NCBI RefSeq assembly: GCF_017875315.1
Contig: NZ_JAGGMM010000002.1
Coordinates: 496,001 to 560,000, forward strand
Origin: Methanomicrobium sp. W14
GTDB taxonomy: Archaea > Halobacteriota > Methanomicrobia > Methanomicrobiales > Methanomicrobiaceae
Length of the DNA: 64,000 nucleotides
Reading direction: 5' to 3'
Part shown: positions 26,936 through 36,487 of the stretch, piece by piece
Numbering within the stretch: the first letter of the stretch is position 1
How the letters are laid out: each line of letters opens with the position of its first letter
The notes under the pieces: generated by a model
Told to the model about the DNA's origin: nothing
Database searches by the model: none
What the model saw: the letters and a program-made list of their open reading frames with translations, nothing else
Translations under genes and position numbers: made by a program

Positions 26936-27464
26936 TTTTTATTTCCTCCTTACCGGAGAAAACCGACTGTATGGGCTTATGTGGTTTTAGTGTGACCAAA
27001 ATATTGAATACATATTCGTGCAATATAATGATCGGCGTTTTTCAGTCGGAGCCTTAAGCTCATATAAGAGGCAGACTTGTCGTAAACCATTATGCCTCCT
27101 GATAGACGATTGGGGGTCTGACTGTGCCGCCCATACTTTAGTTTTCTTTCACGGTTTTTGCGGACCTCTCTGATCCACGATTGGTAATTTATTGAGTTCA
27201 GGCATAAAGATATTTTTTATTGCTCATCAATAAACCCCTGGGCCATTCGTCTCTCAAAAAACTGTTATTCTTATTCAAAACTGATTTCAAACCTGGTGCA
27301 TGCCTTTATTATCAATACAAAAAGAAAATCCGGTTTTTTATTGCTCGCCATTATGCAATGTGTAGATCCTCAAAATGACTGATTATTGAGTAAAGCGCAA
27401 ATATGGAAATTTGGAAAATGTCATATTTTCAAGTGTTCTGTAAGAGATAAAATAGGGATAATTT
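26936..27464. other. Long intergenic region upstream of adf, possible gene remnant
   Basis: About 530 bases. The part next to adf holds its promoter (AT-rich near 26998-27025). On the minus strand 27075-27215 there is a short open stretch (YQSWIREVRKNRERKLKYGR) with protein-like composition but no start or continuation, possibly a remnant. No confident gene. Confidence 0.35.
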
Positions 27465-29615
27465 TTAGTTTTTCTCTCTTTTGTTCTCATCAACGGCCTT
27501 TGTAACATCAATCATAAATGACGCGATTTCGCCGGAAGGCAGTTTGAACACATAGTGCGAGATCCACGGGAAGTCTTCATGATTGCGGTATTTCACGGGC
27601 ATTACAAATTCAGGAACTTCAGTCACCATAACCCGCCTCAAAAGGTTGTGAATATAATCCCTCGGCAGGTCCGGGAATTCCTCAAATAGTTTTTTTCCGA
27701 CAATATCTTCTTTATTCATCCTGAGAAGGGATGCTGTCACTTTGTTTACATCTTTTATAATGTATTCCTTGCAGTTTCCGACAGGCTCATAAATTAATAC
27801 TCCGTTGCAGGTGTTTTCAAAGAACGAATGGTAGCGTGCTTCTTTCAGCTCTGTCCTTCTAAGGGCCTCTTCGGCTTTTTTTCTGGCTGTTACATTAAGA
27901 ATTATTCCGTTCCAGACAGTTTCATGTTTGAGCCGCACTGGTTTTGAAAGTACCTGGATGTACATCTCCTCACCGTCAGGTCTTATGAATCTCCCCTCAA
28001 ATTCCCATGATACGCCACGCTTTGTGACATCATCAATAGATTTAAACCATCTTTCCTTGTCTTCCGGAGCTATACATTCGGCGTACCTTTCAATCCATGT
28101 ATCTACAGGTGCCGGATAAACACCGTATATTTCGTATGAACGGTTGTCTACGTAATATGTCCCGTATTCTCCTGAATCTGTTGCATAGAACTGGTATACT
28201 ATTCCGGGGAGATTGCTTGTAATCCCTCTCAGGCGCTCCTCGCTTATATGAAGCGCCTCTTCTGCCTTTCTTCTGTCCGTTATGTCCAGAAAAATTCCGT
28301 TCCAGACAGTTTCGTTTTTCATGCGAACCGGCTTGGAAATTCCCCTGATGTACATCTCTTCGCCTGATGGCCTGATGAATTTCCCTTCAAACTCCCAAGG
28401 GGAAACGGTTTCTATAACCTTGATAATTGACTGGTACCATCTCTGCCTGTCCCGGAGGTCTATGCAGTCTCCGAACCTGTCAAACCAGTTTTCAAGCGGC
28501 TCTGTCGGAAGGCCGTAAAGCTCTCTTGACCTCTCGTTTACATAGTATACTCCCCATTCCCCGGAATCCCTTGCATAGAACTGAAAGACAATTCCGGGAA
28601 GATTTCCGACAATGCTTCTGTATCTTTCCTTTAACTGTTTTTCTGCGATTTTTTTTGCCGTTATGTCCAGAAACAGGATAAAATATTCTTTTGGAGTGTT
28701 CGAGCCTTTATTGACGACGGGTGCAAAAACAATCTGAAAATACGCAGTCCCTGATTTTTTAGTGGACTTAAGCACTTTAAACTTCATTCTGTCAAAATCG
28801 CAGGAAAGTGTAATTTCTGCAATTTCGTTCCTGCTGATAAGGCCTTTTATTATATTTTCTGAGCAGAATAGGTCGTAAAGCCTGAAATCGGCAAGGTCTG
28901 CGAATTCTGTAATTCCAAGTATTTCAAACGAAGCCCTGTTTGCGTTAAGGATTGTGCCGTCTTCCTGGAAAAGTATGATGCCGCTTGGAACCTCCTCAAA
29001 AAGAGTTCTTATTTTCCTTTCACTGTCTTTGAGGGCTTCTTCGGTTTTTTTCCAGACCGTTATGTCCCGGAGGCTTATCATAATACCGGGTTTTCCGGCA
29101 AATGATATGGATGAAATGAAAGTGGAAACGAATTCGGTGAGAAATATTCTGTCAGTCCCGTGTTCTATCAGGAGCATTTCGTTTACGAAGATCTGGGAGT
29201 TAAGTGCCCTGTTTATATTTTCCCATATTGTCGGGTTGTCAAAAACTGCAAGATTGATTTTGGACAGTTCTCTTCCCACGATATTCTTTCCTGAGCGGAT
29301 ATTGAATGTATCAATGAAGCTCTTGTTCACCATTGATATGTGAAGGCTGGTGTCAAGAATGACTATTGCATCGGAAAGATAGTCAAACAAGTCATCGAAA
29401 GCTATATTTCTTGAAAAATAGTATAGTTTGGCCTTTCCGTACGGCTTCATTATTACATGGCCGTGCGAATGCAAAACCTCCATATATTTTGCAACCGATC
29501 CCCTGTTCATATTAAGGTTTCGTGCTATTGTGGAAATTGATTCTCCCTTAGGATAGCGTTCCTGGAGAAATTCTTTTATTTTTGCATATTTTTCTTCCCT
29601 TTCATCCATGTTCAA
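27465..29615 (-). CDS. HTH plus multi-PAS sensor-regulator without kinase domain
   Basis: A 716-residue soluble protein. Residues about 5-62 form a winged helix-turn-helix (ISTIARNLNMNRGSVAKYMEVL), followed by about five PAS domains (roughly 70-190, 198-322, 328-455, 458-585, 595-705). PAS 3 and 4 are near copies of each other (NLPGIVFQFYARDSGEWG and NLPGIVYQFYATDSGEYG). There is no histidine kinase or other enzyme domain, so it is probably a one-component transcription regulator that senses small molecules or redox state. It lies upstream of adf on the same strand, but 530 bases apart, so a regulatory link is only a guess. Confidence 0.85.
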   Translation of the reverse strand: MNMDEREEKYAKIKEFLQERYPKGESISTIARNLNMNRGSVAKYMEVLHSHGHVIMKPYGKAKLYYFSRNIAFDDLFDYLSDAIVILDTSLHISMVNKSFIDTFNIRSGKNIVGRELSKINLAVFDNPTIWENINRALNSQIFVNEMLLIEHGTDRIFLTEFVSTFISSISFAGKPGIMISLRDITVWKKTEEALKDSERKIRTLFEEVPSGIILFQEDGTILNANRASFEILGITEFADLADFRLYDLFCSENIIKGLISRNEIAEITLSCDFDRMKFKVLKSTKKSGTAYFQIVFAPVVNKGSNTPKEYFILFLDITAKKIAEKQLKERYRSIVGNLPGIVFQFYARDSGEWGVYYVNERSRELYGLPTEPLENWFDRFGDCIDLRDRQRWYQSIIKVIETVSPWEFEGKFIRPSGEEMYIRGISKPVRMKNETVWNGIFLDITDRRKAEEALHISEERLRGITSNLPGIVYQFYATDSGEYGTYYVDNRSYEIYGVYPAPVDTWIERYAECIAPEDKERWFKSIDDVTKRGVSWEFEGRFIRPDGEEMYIQVLSKPVRLKHETVWNGIILNVTARKKAEEALRRTELKEARYHSFFENTCNGVLIYEPVGNCKEYIIKDVNKVTASLLRMNKEDIVGKKLFEEFPDLPRDYIHNLLRRVMVTEVPEFVMPVKYRNHEDFPWISHYVFKLPSGEIASFMIDVTKAVDENKREKN

Positions 29616-29797
29616 TATTTATCTGGTACCGAATCCGTTATATATGATTGCTATTAGGAAGTTTTGAGCTTTTATGGTGCTTGTTTAACGAAAAAAAGAA
29701 AATTGAATAACCATTCTATGTGTTTTAGAGGAAAGGTTTTTTTCATGTGCCCTGTCGAAAGCCATATAATATCGCGGCTTTAATGAATCTGAATACC

Positions 29798-30511
29798 ATG
29801 AAAAATTCACCTCCAAAAAAACCCGAACCCAAAAATCTGCCGGTTAAATCTCCTGAATCCTCTGAAAACAAATTTTCCGGAAACGAAGAGCCTTCGGAGA
29901 AGAAAAGAAAAAGGCTTCCGCCGACTCTTTCCGATATCGTTTACGTTGCGGTAATATCCGCCCCTTCATCCGGGAAAGAGAGTAACTTTGAGGTTTACGC
30001 AATAAGCATGTCAGACTATTCGATAATCAGGCTGAAATATTCAAGAAAAACAAGGCTCAAACCGGGAACATTACTGGATTTAAGGGATTTCGGGGACATC
30101 GGACATTACTCCATCGATGACAGCATACCTTTGGAGTCACTTGACAAAAGGGTATTGTCATATGCGGGAACGGCTCTTGTTTCGGCAGGTGAAAAACATC
30201 CTATTGGCCTGTTAAAGGCTCAGACAATGGCAGAAGAAGGAATAAAAAATCTCTTTGTGCTCCTGAATATGAGCGATCCTGAAAAACTTGAGAGGTTTTA
30301 TGAAGAGCTGAAAAAAAATTGTTTTGACGGTGAAATTGTTCACAGGGATGTGTTTGGCTGTTTCATAAAGGCATTTCCGGTAAAGGAGAATCCTCCTGAT
30401 ATCAGGCAGCAGGAGGCACTTTTAAAAATATGCGGAAACAATGCCCTTGTGATTGGAGAACTTATCAAAGGGTACCTGGACTATGTAAGTGAAAATGACA
30501 TAATAAAGTGA
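29798..30511 (+). CDS. Hypothetical protein with Pro/Lys-rich N-terminus
   Basis: About 237 residues, no family recognised. The first 45 or so residues are low-complexity and rich in Pro, Lys, Ser and Glu (SPPKKPEPKNLP), then a folded region begins at PPTLSDIVYVAVI with beta-strand and helix alternation up to the end (GNNALVIGELIKGYLDYV). No membrane segment. Start choice is uncertain: ATG 29798 fits a TATA-like ATATAAT at 29764-29770; ATG 29783 and GTG 29747 are alternatives. It is divergent from the HTH-PAS gene. Confidence 0.6.
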   Translation: MKNSPPKKPEPKNLPVKSPESSENKFSGNEEPSEKKRKRLPPTLSDIVYVAVISAPSSGKESNFEVYAISMSDYSIIRLKYSRKTRLKPGTLLDLRDFGDIGHYSIDDSIPLESLDKRVLSYAGTALVSAGEKHPIGLLKAQTMAEEGIKNLFVLLNMSDPEKLERFYEELKKNCFDGEIVHRDVFGCFIKAFPVKENPPDIRQQEALLKICGNNALVIGELIKGYLDYVSENDIIK

Positions 30512-30645
30512 GGAGGGATGACTGGTCATATTTTATTCTGTATTCAGTCCTGTGGTTTTATGTCAGACCATGTCACTTTTACTCCCCACTTTTTGACAGA
30601 CATACTTTTTTTTATAACAGGAATACATTTTCACTATACAAGGTT

Positions 30646-32124
30646 TTAATTGCCGGATTTCCGGTTATTTGTCCTGATTTTCTTTCTTATGATTGTTTCA
30701 CCGCTGTGCTTCCGCGTTTTTGTAAACCTGAAAACTGTGATTAATGCACCGATGATGCAAAGCAACGTCAGAATCCGGTAATCGTTTTCCATGCCGTAGA
30801 CAAAAACATCATCTCTTCCTTTTACGTAGTCGGTCACTGTAATCCCGAGTTTACTGCTCATAAAAGTGTAGAGAAAGGTCGTGGATAGGACGATTCCCAG
30901 GTATAGTCCGAGATTGCGTACCAGGGAATTTACACTTCCCCCTATGCCCAGTTTGTTTTTGGGGCATGCAGACATGATAAGTGAGTTGTTGGCCGGTTGG
31001 AAAAATGACTGGCCTACGGCCATGATTGACAGCAGTATTGCGCAGGTGACAACCGTTGAACGGATATTAAGGAAAGACATAAGAAAAAAATTTACGGCCA
31101 TTACGGAAAGGCCGGCCATAGTCAGAATTTCCGGCCTGATTTTATCCGCCAGAGTCCCGCAGGAAGGGGAGAGAAGTGCGATAACTATAGGGGAAATCAT
31201 CATAAGCAGTCCTGAGGCTGAGGGGGATATTTTGAGCGTATCCTCCAGATAGAACGGAAAAAGAAACGTATTGGCAGTTATGCAGATGAATGAGATCAGT
31301 GCGCAGATAAGGCTTATCGGGAAAAGCTGGTTCCTGAAAAGGCTGAGGTCCAGAAGCGGCTGTTGGCATCTCATTTCCAGACCTATAAACAGGACAAATA
31401 TGACGACAGCAAGCAGAATGGAATCCAGTATGTAAGGACTTGAGAATCCGGCTTTCTGTGCCTCCATAAGCGATCCAAAGAGGAGCATGGTTCCAAAAAA
31501 CTGCAGGACAGAGCCGGCTTTGTCGATATGCTGGTCCGGATTTTTTTTATCTTTCGGGAGGTATTTTAGTCCAAAGCCAAAGATAGCAATACCTATGGGC
31601 ACATTGACATAGAAGATATAATTCCAGCTCAGCAGGGATACAATGAAGCCCCCGAGAGGCGCTCCGGTCATGGTTCCCAGGGCAACGGTTGCGGCCAGGA
31701 TGCCAAGAGCCCTGCTCCTTCCCTCCTGCGGGTACAATTCTGTAATAATGCCCTGGTTATTGGCCATATAGGCGGAAGCACCGATTCCTTCAATAAACCG
31801 GCATACTATCAGCGGGACGAATGAATTGCAAACACCGCATAGCAGTGTGCCGATGATAAACAAAAGTGTCCCGTAGCTGAATACTCTTGATTTTCCGAAA
31901 ATATCTCCCAGTCTGCCGAAAAAAAGCAAGGTGGAACAGATAATCATGACGTAGCTCGCGACTACCCATTCAATGGAAGAAAGCGGAACGTTGAGGCTTT
32001 CCGACATCACAGGAAGGGCGATATTTACAATACTTGCGTCCAGTGTTGCCAGAAACGACATGGCCACCACAACAAAAAGGGTGATGTTTTTCTCCGTGTT
32101 CGAATTTGCGGGTGTCTTCTTCAT
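30646..32124 (-). CDS. MFS drug-efflux-type transporter (DHA2 family, 14 TM)
   Basis: A 492-residue major facilitator protein with about 14 hydrophobic helices. The DHA2/EmrB pattern is clear: LDASIVNIALPVM in helix 1, then IEWVVASYVM, the motif-A loop FGRLGDIFGKSR and TGAPLGGFI near motif C. It probably exports an organic compound by proton antiport. It diverges from an AraC-type regulator gene with 158 bases between, the usual arrangement for a regulated exporter. Similarity to bacterial exporters and the AraC neighbour suggest transfer from bacteria. Confidence 0.9.
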   Translation of the reverse strand: MKKTPANSNTEKNITLFVVVAMSFLATLDASIVNIALPVMSESLNVPLSSIEWVVASYVMIICSTLLFFGRLGDIFGKSRVFSYGTLLFIIGTLLCGVCNSFVPLIVCRFIEGIGASAYMANNQGIITELYPQEGRSRALGILAATVALGTMTGAPLGGFIVSLLSWNYIFYVNVPIGIAIFGFGLKYLPKDKKNPDQHIDKAGSVLQFFGTMLLFGSLMEAQKAGFSSPYILDSILLAVVIFVLFIGLEMRCQQPLLDLSLFRNQLFPISLICALISFICITANTFLFPFYLEDTLKISPSASGLLMMISPIVIALLSPSCGTLADKIRPEILTMAGLSVMAVNFFLMSFLNIRSTVVTCAILLSIMAVGQSFFQPANNSLIMSACPKNKLGIGGSVNSLVRNLGLYLGIVLSTTFLYTFMSSKLGITVTDYVKGRDDVFVYGMENDYRILTLLCIIGALITVFRFTKTRKHSGETIIRKKIRTNNRKSGN

Positions 32125-32282
32125 GGCTTTAATGCACTTCTTTCAAATTTCTGGATAACATTTTTGAGATTTTTGGATTTCTCTCTGGCATCTATAGTAA
32201 TTTGTTATGGAAATTATAAATAAAAGGCCATACAATGTTTATATTGCCAAAATTTAGCATAATATTGATATGATGTTGATTT

Positions 32283-33164
32283 ATGAAGGTCAATCAGGAT
32301 TATTTTTATAAAAAAATGCCGGACACCGGTTTTGGCGTGGATATTTTTCAGAGGTCAGATCTGAGTGCCGGAATGATACTGCGCAGGCACTGGCATGAGC
32401 ATATGCAGTTGTATGTTATCCTTTCAGGAAACGCTTTTCTTGAATGCGGAAAGTACCGGTTTCAGGCGACTGCCGGAGATATTGCCGTCATTAACAGCAA
32501 TGAGCTCCATTATCTTCAAAGTCTTTCGGATGATTTGAATCTCTATGTTATCCGGGTGGATCTGCCTTTTCTTTTTAGCAGCCAGGTGGATTTGTGCCAG
32601 ACAAAATTCCTCGTGCCTTTGTCACAGAACTACATTACCTTTCGTAACCTGATTCACAATGACAGGCAGGTTTTTGAATGTGTCTCTGATATTATTAAGG
32701 AGTATTATTCACGAGATTTGGGCTATGAGCTCGCGGTAAAATCTTCGATTTATAGGCTTCTTGTTCTGCTGCTCAGAGGACACGTCGAAAAAATACTATC
32801 TCCCAAAGAATTTTCAGCGAGGATAAGTAACCTCAGACGGTTTGACTCGGTTTTGCAGTACATCAGCAATCATTATGCCGAAAAAATATCGGTAAGCGAT
32901 CTCGCAAAAAATGCAAATATAACAGTATATTATTTCTGCCGGATCTTTAAGCAGATCACCGGAAAAACTATGACTAATTACCTGAATGAATTCAGGCTGG
33001 AAAAATCCACGGATTTTCTGAAGAAAAACGACTTGAACATTACGGAAATCGCACGACAGTGCGGTTTTGACTCTGTGAACTATTACAGCAGGTTATTCCA
33101 CAGATATTATCACGTTTCACCGACAAAATTCAGAGAAACCTGCTTTTATAATCATAATCTGTAG
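32283..33164 (+). CDS. AraC-family transcriptional regulator with cupin sensor
   Basis: A 293-residue regulator. Residues about 15-150 are an AraC-type cupin (LRRHWHEHMQLYVILSG with ligand-site His residues). Residues 195-290 hold the two helix-turn-helix units: ISVSDLAKNANITVYYFCRIFKQITG and NITEIARQCGFDSVNYYSRLFHRYYHVSPTKFRE, a textbook AraC signature. It probably activates the divergent exporter gene when a ligand binds. AraC proteins are common in bacteria and unusual in archaea, which points to horizontal transfer. Confidence 0.93.
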   Translation: MKVNQDYFYKKMPDTGFGVDIFQRSDLSAGMILRRHWHEHMQLYVILSGNAFLECGKYRFQATAGDIAVINSNELHYLQSLSDDLNLYVIRVDLPFLFSSQVDLCQTKFLVPLSQNYITFRNLIHNDRQVFECVSDIIKEYYSRDLGYELAVKSSIYRLLVLLLRGHVEKILSPKEFSARISNLRRFDSVLQYISNHYAEKISVSDLAKNANITVYYFCRIFKQITGKTMTNYLNEFRLEKSTDFLKKNDLNITEIARQCGFDSVNYYSRLFHRYYHVSPTKFRETCFYNHNL

Positions 33165-33335
33165 TTATTGTCCCTGAAATTTTATTGCCTGACCCGGACT
33201 TATATCCCTTTTGGCCTTACGTTTTGGGACTATCTGAAATGCCGGATGAAGGCTTGGAGGTCTTTGGGATTTAAGACCGGTTTAATTTCATGCCGTCAGT
33301 TTAATGCATGATAAAAGCCGATAAAAAAATGTAAA

Positions 33336-33662
33336 ATGCCTGAATTTTTTCCTGGAGACGTTGTTCTTGCCCCTGTGCGTTTCGGGGGAAACAGTGGTGT
33401 CAAAACAAGACCTGCAGTTGTTCTCGGTTCTGAAGGCGTTTTTGTAAAAATATGCCCTGTTACAAGCCATCTCCCAAGAGACTGCCCTTTGGTGGCACTT
33501 GATCTTGACGATTTCGAAAAAGGCGGTCTGAGTCTTTTTGACGAAAGTTACATCCTTGTGAATAATATAACAAAAATCCGCAAAAATGAAGTCGTTGGAA
33601 AGAAGGGAAGACTGACCCCGGAAAAGGTAAGCTGTATTTCGTCGATGATAACTTTAAGGTAA
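33336..33662 (+). CDS. MazF/PemK-like toxin, no antitoxin seen
   Basis: A 108-residue protein of the MazF/PemK fold: FFPGDVVLAPVRFGG, then KTRPAVVLGS, CPVTSH and an SYILVNNITKIRK region match the SH3-like barrel of these endoribonucleases. Family members cut mRNA at short sequences and are held back by a small antitoxin encoded just before them. Here the 170 bases upstream hold no plausible antitoxin, and none follows. It could be a solitary toxin-fold protein, as seen in other methanogens. Confidence 0.8.
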   Translation: MPEFFPGDVVLAPVRFGGNSGVKTRPAVVLGSEGVFVKICPVTSHLPRDCPLVALDLDDFEKGGLSLFDESYILVNNITKIRKNEVVGKKGRLTPEKVSCISSMITLR

Positions 33663-34024
33663 ACAGTCTGCCTTTAATATGTTTTTTTGCGATTGTTTAC
33701 TGCTTCAGTCGTCCTGTTTAAACTTAAGTAATCTTAACGGCAGGATTTAAAAAATGAGGTCATACTAAAATATTTATTTTACATCCAGAAATTATACTTA
33801 AAATAAAAGTTATCTCACAAAAATTGTTTGTTAAGGTAATATATTGGATATAGTATGTATTTAATTAAAAAAAATATAGTTATCTTAAAAATGGTATAAT
33901 CTTATTTCAGAATTATATTCCTATCCAAAGAAATATGTTCAATGTATTTCTTGCAACAATTGAAATAGGTATTTAATAGTTTCCGGGAATCATTATCACG
34001 TAACAGTTCATATTTCATTCCATG
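33663..34024. other. AT-rich intergenic region, no gene seen
   Basis: About 360 very AT-rich bases (especially 33750-33900) before a possible structured element and a chemoreceptor gene. It probably carries the receptor operon promoter; several TATA-like stretches make the exact one uncertain. Confidence 0.45.
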
Positions 34025-34127
34025 GGGTGGTTTAGCGGAGAGTTAAGAAGATAGATATATCCTGCAGGTGTCTTTTTTCTTTTCTTAGTGCTTTTGTTAT
34101 TGGAGGCATCTTCTGTTTAAACCACCC
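34025..34127 (+). promoter_or_regulatory. Nested inverted repeats: possible structured leader RNA of the chemoreceptor operon
   Basis: Outer arms GGGTGGTTTA (34025-34034) and TAAACCACCC (34118-34127) are perfect complements. Inside them AGAAGAT (34046-34052) pairs with ATCTTCT (34108-34114). This gives a long hairpin with an 11/3 internal loop and a 55-base terminal part. A smaller hairpin (CTGGT-AATTTA-ACCAG, 34132-34147) follows, and the receptor ATG is at 34172. It could be a 5'-UTR element, or a separate small RNA. It matches no RNA family I know. Confidence 0.5.
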
Positions 34128-34171
34128 GGATGCTGGTAATTTAACCAGGTTAACATGGAGTGATTTCACAG

Positions 34172-35797
34172 ATGTCAGAAATATCAAAACTTGAAGAAAT
34201 ATTGTCAGTGTTAAACAGTGGCGACCGTGCAAATAAGCTGAACCCTTCTGAATTCGGGGATGAATTCAGGGGTATTGTGAATGAAATAAATACTCTTCTT
34301 GAAGGTCTGGAAGCAGTATCCGATACTGCCGATATTCTGGACTCAATGTCCGATAATGACTATACAAAAAGAGTGGACGGCAATTATGCAGGGCTTTACG
34401 GCAGGCTTGCAGAGTCCACGAATCTTGTACTGGAGCGGCTTTTAACTCTCCAGAAGGTAGCGGGAGATATATCGGAGGGCAATTTTTCTGATCTTGAAAA
34501 ATTCCGCAGCATTGGGTCGGGGAAAGGTAAGAGATCTGAAAACGACAGAATTGTTCCTGCCTTTATCTGCATGATGGAAGCAATACAGAATGTAACCCAG
34601 GAAGTAGAGATTCTCGGCAGCAATGCTTCTGAAGGAAAACTCGACTACAGAAGCAACGCTTCGGCTCACAAAGGTGCATTCGGAGGGCTTGTCGAATCTG
34701 TCAACAAGACAATCGATTCGTTTGTAATTCCGATGAACGAATCCATACGCGTATGCAGAAAGTACGCGGATGCTGATTTTACGGCACGTTTTTCGGATGA
34801 TTTCACCGTAAGGGGAGATTTTGAAACATTTAAAACTGCGGTAAACAATATCGGAGAATCTGTTTCGGTTTCACTGTCAGTAACAAGCAAAGTTACAAGT
34901 CAGGTCGTCGAAAACTCAAACGAGGTAACTAAAGGGACAGATGAGGTTGCAAAGGCCACGGAGGGTGTTGCAAATGCAAGCCAGAAGACCGCAGACCTTA
35001 CAAGGTCGCTGCTCGGAAATATTGATGATATTACGAAGCAGATCTCCGACCTTTCGGCTTCAAACGAAGAGATTGCAAGTACTTCGCAGGAAGTATACAA
35101 TGCAGCAAATCATGTTGTTGACGTCGGCAAAGAGACCCAGAACCTTGCGAATACCACAAACGGTAAGATGGGCGGTGTTGAAAAGATTGCAAAGGAAAGT
35201 GTCGTGGAAATACAAAGCCTTACTGAACAGGTAAAAGAGGTAGGAAAAATAGTCAAGCTGATAAATGACATTGCCGGGCAGATTAATCTTTTAGCGCTGA
35301 ACGCTGCAATTGAAGCCGCACGAGCAGGTGAGCACGGAAGAGGTTTTGCAGTCGTTGCAGGTGAAGTAAAAAATCTGGCGGCTGAAGCAAGGTCTGCCAC
35401 GGACTCGATTGAAAAAGTGGTGTCCGCTGTCCAGGAGGAAAGCGAAAAGACTGCGAAGGCAATAATGCTTGCTAATACCGAGATTATCGACGGTGTCGAG
35501 AGTGTGAACAAGACGCTTGAAGCGCTTAATACAATCATTAAGAGTGCAGGTCAGGTCACCCATGACATAGGGGAGATAACAAAGGCAATAGAAGACCAGG
35601 CCTATATTGCAAACAATATAGTCAATGCGGCTGAAATAAGCAACAAGATGACAAAGGATGTCCAGAAAGAGTCAGAAGAGCTTGCGGCACTTGCCGAAGA
35701 ATCAAGCGCCTCGGTAGAGGAAATAGGAAGTGCGGTTCACGAGGTCAACGCTCTTATAAAGGAGCTTGACGAGGCCAACTCTCATTTCAGGTATTAA
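34172..35797 (+). CDS. Soluble methyl-accepting chemotaxis protein without PAS domains
   Basis: A 541-residue receptor with no membrane segment. The first 230 or so residues are HAMP-like helical repeats (DNDYTKRVDGNYAGLYGRLAE and similar units), and residues 240-541 form the MCP signalling domain with tip [20 protein letters not shown]. The signalling half and the segment KYADADFTARF are very similar to both PAS-containing receptors at the left of the window, so all three share an origin. I chose ATG 34172 because GGAG lies about 10 bases upstream; a GTG at 34160 would overlap it. cheW follows after 18 bases. Confidence 0.93.
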   Translation: MSEISKLEEILSVLNSGDRANKLNPSEFGDEFRGIVNEINTLLEGLEAVSDTADILDSMSDNDYTKRVDGNYAGLYGRLAESTNLVLERLLTLQKVAGDISEGNFSDLEKFRSIGSGKGKRSENDRIVPAFICMMEAIQNVTQEVEILGSNASEGKLDYRSNASAHKGAFGGLVESVNKTIDSFVIPMNESIRVCRKYADADFTARFSDDFTVRGDFETFKTAVNNIGESVSVSLSVTSKVTSQVVENSNEVTKGTDEVAKATEGVANASQKTADLTRSLLGNIDDITKQISDLSASNEEIASTSQEVYNAANHVVDVGKETQNLANTTNGKMGGVEKIAKESVVEIQSLTEQVKEVGKIVKLINDIAGQINLLALNAAIEAARAGEHGRGFAVVAGEVKNLAAEARSATDSIEKVVSAVQEESEKTAKAIMLANTEIIDGVESVNKTLEALNTIIKSAGQVTHDIGEITKAIEDQAYIANNIVNAAEISNKMTKDVQKESEELAALAEESSASVEEIGSAVHEVNALIKELDEANSHFRY

Positions 35798-35815
35798 AGG
35801 GGGCATGTACTGAAA

Positions 35816-36280
35816 ATGTCTTCCATAAATGTCGTGCAGTTTGAGATATCTGGCATAAATTATGCCATAGATATCAACACTGCCCGTGAAATAGTTGAAA
35901 TGATGCCTATTACTCCTGTCCCCAGGTCTCCTGAGCATATCGCCGGAATTATCAATCTAAGGGGCGAAATAACGAACGTAATGAATTTAAACTGCCTTAT
36001 GGGTCTGGACTGCGGAAAAGACTATGTGAACCGGAAGATAATTGTTCTCGTCCCCGAGACTACGGGCGGCAGCAGTGTAGGTCTTATTGTCGACGATGTC
36101 CAGAGTGTCCTCCAGGTAAATGAGGAGGATATCGACCAGATGGACTCGTCTCTGTCAAAAGAGGCTTTTGTCAAGGGTATAATAAAAATGGGAAATGCAG
36201 GCAGCACAAAAAAAGACCTTGTAATCTGGATTGATATTGAAAAAATACTCGGGGAAGCTCTTGCCGGAAGGTGCATGTGA
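35816..36280 (+). CDS. cheW: CheW chemotaxis coupling protein
   Basis: A complete 154-residue CheW: VVQFEISGINYAIDI, then IAGIINLRGEITNVMNL, IIVLVPETTGG, VGLIVDDVQSVL and a C-terminal helix. It links receptors with the kinase CheA. The ATG has a GGGGG ribosome binding site inside the short gap after the receptor gene. The first 60 residues are nearly the same as those of the CheW at the left edge, so the receptor-cheW unit was probably duplicated as a whole. Confidence 0.95.
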   Translation: MSSINVVQFEISGINYAIDINTAREIVEMMPITPVPRSPEHIAGIINLRGEITNVMNLNCLMGLDCGKDYVNRKIIVLVPETTGGSSVGLIVDDVQSVLQVNEEDIDQMDSSLSKEAFVKGIIKMGNAGSTKKDLVIWIDIEKILGEALAGRCM

Positions 36281-36286
36281 TTTGTA

Positions 36287-36303
36287 TTCCGGATAATCCG
36301 GAA
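36287..36303 (+). terminator. Hairpin after cheW
   Basis: TTCCGGA-TAA-TCCGGAA is a perfect 7-base stem six bases after the cheW stop codon. A CTTTACTTTTT tract follows shortly after. It likely marks the end of the receptor-cheW transcript. Confidence 0.5.
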
Positions 36304-36487
36304 GATAAATCCCTTTACTTTTTACAGTTTGTTTTTGCTGAAATTTTCTTTCGTAATAGCAAAAACGTGATACTAAAAAATCAGGAGTCAGCCGGGAGAA
36401 AAATTTAAAGTTTTTGTTATTCCTTTGCTGATTTCAAATAAGCCTCCCTAAAGCCTGCGATTATTTTTTGGAGGGGCAGATCTGTGT

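Noticed and set aside
27075-27215. Transposase remnant upstream of adf on the minus strand
   Set aside because: The short protein-like stretch has no start, stop context or recognisable family motif, so only a note in the intergenic entry is justified.
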